From Pseudomonadota bacterium (GTDB lineage Bacteria > Pseudomonadota > Gammaproteobacteria > Burkholderiales > Gallionellaceae), in assembly GCA_021847165.1 (NCBI GenBank), contig JAJZUH010000091.1, forward strand, positions 1 through 7,839: 7,839 nucleotides of DNA. Direction: 5' to 3'. The notes under the pieces are model-generated. The model saw only the letters and a program-made list of their open reading frames with translations, made no database searches and was not told the origin of the DNA. Below, in pieces: positions 5,876 to 7,839 of the stretch. The translations under genes and the position numbers were made by a program. How positions within the stretch are numbered: the first letter of the stretch is position 1; every line of letters begins with the position of its first letter.

Positions 5876-6857
5876 AGGCTTCTTCCCCCTTGCCGCCGAT
5901 CACCACCTGGCCTTCGTCGGCCAGCCGGCGCACGATCTTGAGGATCTCCTTCTGTTCGGATTCCACTTCGCTGAGCTTGACCGGCCCTTTGGCCTCCAGG
6001 TCCTCGCGCAGCATCTCTGCCGCACGCTGCGACATGTTCTTGAAAATCTTCTCGCGCAGCTCTTCGCTGGCACCCTTGAGCGCGACGATGAGCGATTCGG
6101 ACTGCACTTCGCGCAATACCAGCTGGATACCGCGATCGTCCACATTCAGCAGGTCTTCGAACACGAACATCTCGTCCATCATCTTCTGTGCCAGCTCGCT
6201 GTCGTGGCTGCGCACCGAATCCAGTACCGCATCCTGGTTGCCCATGAAGTTGAGAATCTCGGCGGCGGTCTTGACGCCGCCCTTGATGCTCTTCTTGCCG
6301 ACGGCGTTGCCCGAGAGCAGCTTGATCAGGACGTCGTTCAGTTCATGCAATGCGGTCGGTTGCACGCTGTCCAGCGTGGCGATGCGCAGCATGACGTCGT
6401 TGCGGGTACGCTCGGTCATCAGCGCCATCACGCTGGCGGCCTGGTCGGGCTCCAGGTGCACCATGATGGTGGCGATGATCTGCGGGTGTTCGTTGGCGAT
6501 CAGGTCGGCAACGGAGGCCGGGTCCATCCATTTCAGGCTCTCGATGCCGCTGGTGTCGCTGTTGTGCAGGATGCGGTCGAGCAGGCCGGCGGCCTTGTCG
6601 TCGCCCAGCGCCTTGGTCAGCATGTTGCGTATGTATTCGTCCGAGTCCATGCCGATGGTGGTTTTCTGGGAGGCGATGACGTGGAACTCGTCGAACACGT
6701 TGGCGATCTCCTCGCGCGACAGATTCTTCAGCGCGACCATGGCGCCACTGATCTTCTGCACCTCCTTGGGCTCCAGATATTTCATCACGTCGGCGGCCTC
6801 GTCGGCGCCCAGTGTCATGAGCAGGATGGCGCTCTTGGTTATGCCGGCATCACTCAT
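5868..6857 (-). CDS. fliG: FliG, flagellar motor switch / torque-transmitting rotor protein
   Basis: FliG sits between the MS-ring and FliM and interacts electrostatically with the MotA stator to turn the rotor. The 329-residue product is full length. The N-terminal domain (about 1-100) binds the FliF tail. The middle domain carries EHPQ at 123-126, the conserved FliM-contact motif. Then follow the GGVKTAAEILNFM segment (193-205) and the hinge MFVF at 230-233. The C-terminal domain holds the charged torque helix: the RAAEMLREDLEAKGPVKLSEVE segment contains R278, E285, D286 and K294, in places corresponding to R281, D288, D289 and R297 of Escherichia coli FliG. The first aspartate is a conservative glutamate here. 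GGTGA lies 7 bases before the start. Both ends overlap neighbours by 8 bases, with fliF (ATGAGTGA) and with fliH (ATGTCTGA). Confidence 0.98.
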   Translation of the reverse strand: MSDAGITKSAILLMTLGADEAADVMKYLEPKEVQKISGAMVALKNLSREEIANVFDEFHVIASQKTTIGMDSDEYIRNMLTKALGDDKAAGLLDRILHNSDTSGIESLKWMDPASVADLIANEHPQIIATIMVHLEPDQAASVMALMTERTRNDVMLRIATLDSVQPTALHELNDVLIKLLSGNAVGKKSIKGGVKTAAEILNFMGNQDAVLDSVRSHDSELAQKMMDEMFVFEDLLNVDDRGIQLVLREVQSESLIVALKGASEELREKIFKNMSQRAAEMLREDLEAKGPVKLSEVESEQKEILKIVRRLADEGQVVIGGKGEEAYV

Positions 6858-7839
6858 CTTTGTTCACCCATTCCTTGACCACCGTGGCGACGATCTTGGG
6901 GTCGTCCTTCGCCAGTTGCTTGGCGAGCTGCAGGTTATCCTCATAAGAGCTGCCCTGTTGCTGTGCGGCATAAGCGCCGGTGGCGCTGCCGGCATGCTGG
7001 GACGGGCTATGCTGGGCCATCGCCTGCACTGCCTGCTCTTGGGCGGCTGTCTGTTCGGTGATGGTCTTGAAAGCCGGCTTGATGATACCGAACAGCAGGA
7101 AGCCGATGCCGCCGGCGATCAGCAGGTATTTGAAGAGATCCTTCGCCATCGCGATGGTGTCCGGCTGTTTCCACATCGGCGTTTCCGGGATCACTTCCTG
7201 CTGCTCGTTGAAAGCGCTGTTGAGCAGGTTCAGGCTGTCGCCGCGCTGTTCGTCGAAGCCGACGGTGTCCTTGATCAGGGCGGCGATTTGCGCCTTCTCG
7301 GCATCGGTGTAGGGGCGTGAGGTGACTTTGCCATCCTTGTCGGTGGTGCTGGGATTGTTTACCACCACGGCGATGGACAGGCGCTTGATGCTGCCCACCG
7401 GCAGCTTGGTATGCTGGATGGTGCGATCCACTTCATAGTTCGTGGTCAGTTCCTTGTGCGAGCTGCTGGCCAGTCCGGCCGTGGCGGATACGGCGCTGGC
7501 CGGTGCGGCGATCGGTGCGGTGGCCGGGACGGGCGGCTGGTTGGTCAGCGCACCCGGAACGCCGCCGGTGCCGCCGGTGCCGTTCTGCGTTTCCAGCGTT
7601 TGCAGGCTGCGCACCGCGGCCTGGTTGGGCGGCTGGTTGGGGCGGAAGGTCTCGGCGGTCTGTTCGGTTTGCGCGAAATCGAGGCTGGCGGTGACCTGGG
7701 CACGCACATTCTGGGCGCCGGTGATCGGGATCAGGATATCCTCGATGCGCTTGACGTAATCCTGCTCGATCTGGCGCACGTATTTGAGCTGAGTGGCATC
7801 CATCAGCTGTTCGGCGCTGCTGTCGCGTGCCAAACTCAG
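6850..7839 (-). CDS. fliF: FliF C-terminal part, partial (flagellar MS-ring protein)
   Basis: FliF forms the inner-membrane MS-ring on which the whole basal body is built. The frame is open to the right edge, so the gene starts outside. 329 residues are visible, and roughly 220-240 are missing compared with a family length near 550. A TTG at 7833 is an ordinary internal leucine codon, not a start. Visible features are the conserved MDATQLKYVRQIEQDYVKRI stretch, NVRAQVTASLDFAQTEQTAE, the PNQPPNQ turn, a Gly/Pro/Ala-rich periplasmic loop, TNYEVDRTIQHTK, and a second membrane helix at FKYLLIAGGIGFLLFGII. A polar cytoplasmic linker and the FliG-binding tail ending KIVATVVKEWVNKDE follow. The stop lies within the first codons of fliG, overlapping by 8 bases, which would help match production of these ring partners. 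Confidence 0.97.
   Translation of the reverse strand: MSLARDSSAEQLMDATQLKYVRQIEQDYVKRIEDILIPITGAQNVRAQVTASLDFAQTEQTAETFRPNQPPNQAAVRSLQTLETQNGTGGTGGVPGALTNQPPVPATAPIAAPASAVSATAGLASSSHKELTTNYEVDRTIQHTKLPVGSIKRLSIAVVVNNPSTTDKDGKVTSRPYTDAEKAQIAALIKDTVGFDEQRGDSLNLLNSAFNEQQEVIPETPMWKQPDTIAMAKDLFKYLLIAGGIGFLLFGIIKPAFKTITEQTAAQEQAVQAMAQHSPSQHAGSATGAYAAQQQGSSYEDNLQLAKQLAKDDPKIVATVVKEWVNKDE

Noticed and set aside
5748..7320. Two antisense open frames (5748-6878 and 5890-7320) over fliG and fliF
   Set aside because: They overlap each other and the motif-supported fliG and fliF, and have no recognisable domain. They are composition shadows.

Overview
The window is one continuous stretch of a flagellar basal-body and export operon. 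Every gene is on the minus strand, so transcription runs from the right end to the left. In transcription order it holds fliF (cut by the right edge), fliG, fliH, fliI, fliJ, fliK, fliL, fliM, fliN and the first 13 codons of fliO (cut by the left edge). Assignments rest on family motifs read from the translations and on the canonical fliFGHIJK-fliLMNO gene order. The moderately high GC content, the gene order and the protein flavour (FliK with a PPQLGPV core, FliF with PNQPPNQ, FliN with DDWGAAMAEQ) fit a motile betaproteobacterium. Nitrosomonadales, possibly Gallionellaceae-like, is my best guess, but that is inference only.

Right part (about 6850-7839): fliF encodes the C-terminal 60% or so of the MS-ring protein, with its second membrane helix and the FliG-binding tail. 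Middle right (5255-6857): fliG is the rotor protein that transmits torque, and fliH is the export ATPase regulator. Middle (3370-5241): fliI is the export ATPase and fliJ the coiled-coil export stalk. Next (2192-3352): fliK is the hook-length ruler and substrate-specificity switch. Then comes the only real gap, 92 bases between fliK and fliL, which carries a clear intercistronic hairpin. Left part (1-2099): fliL is stator-associated, fliM and fliN form the C-ring switch, and fliO begins.

Together the genes build the rotor (FliF ring, FliG/FliM/FliN C-ring), the cytoplasmic type III export engine (FliH/FliI/FliJ, with FliO at the export gate) and the hook-length control (FliK). FliM keeps the N-terminal CheY-binding peptide, so the motor is probably switched by chemotaxis signalling.

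I see no RNA gene, mobile element, CRISPR array or foreign island. I did not find a previously undescribed system: this is an ordinary, intact core flagellar locus. The points worth a second look are fine-scale: three identical 8-base start/stop overlaps, tiny ORFs at several junctions, the fliK-fliL hairpin, and an Ala/Pro-rich insertion in FliL.
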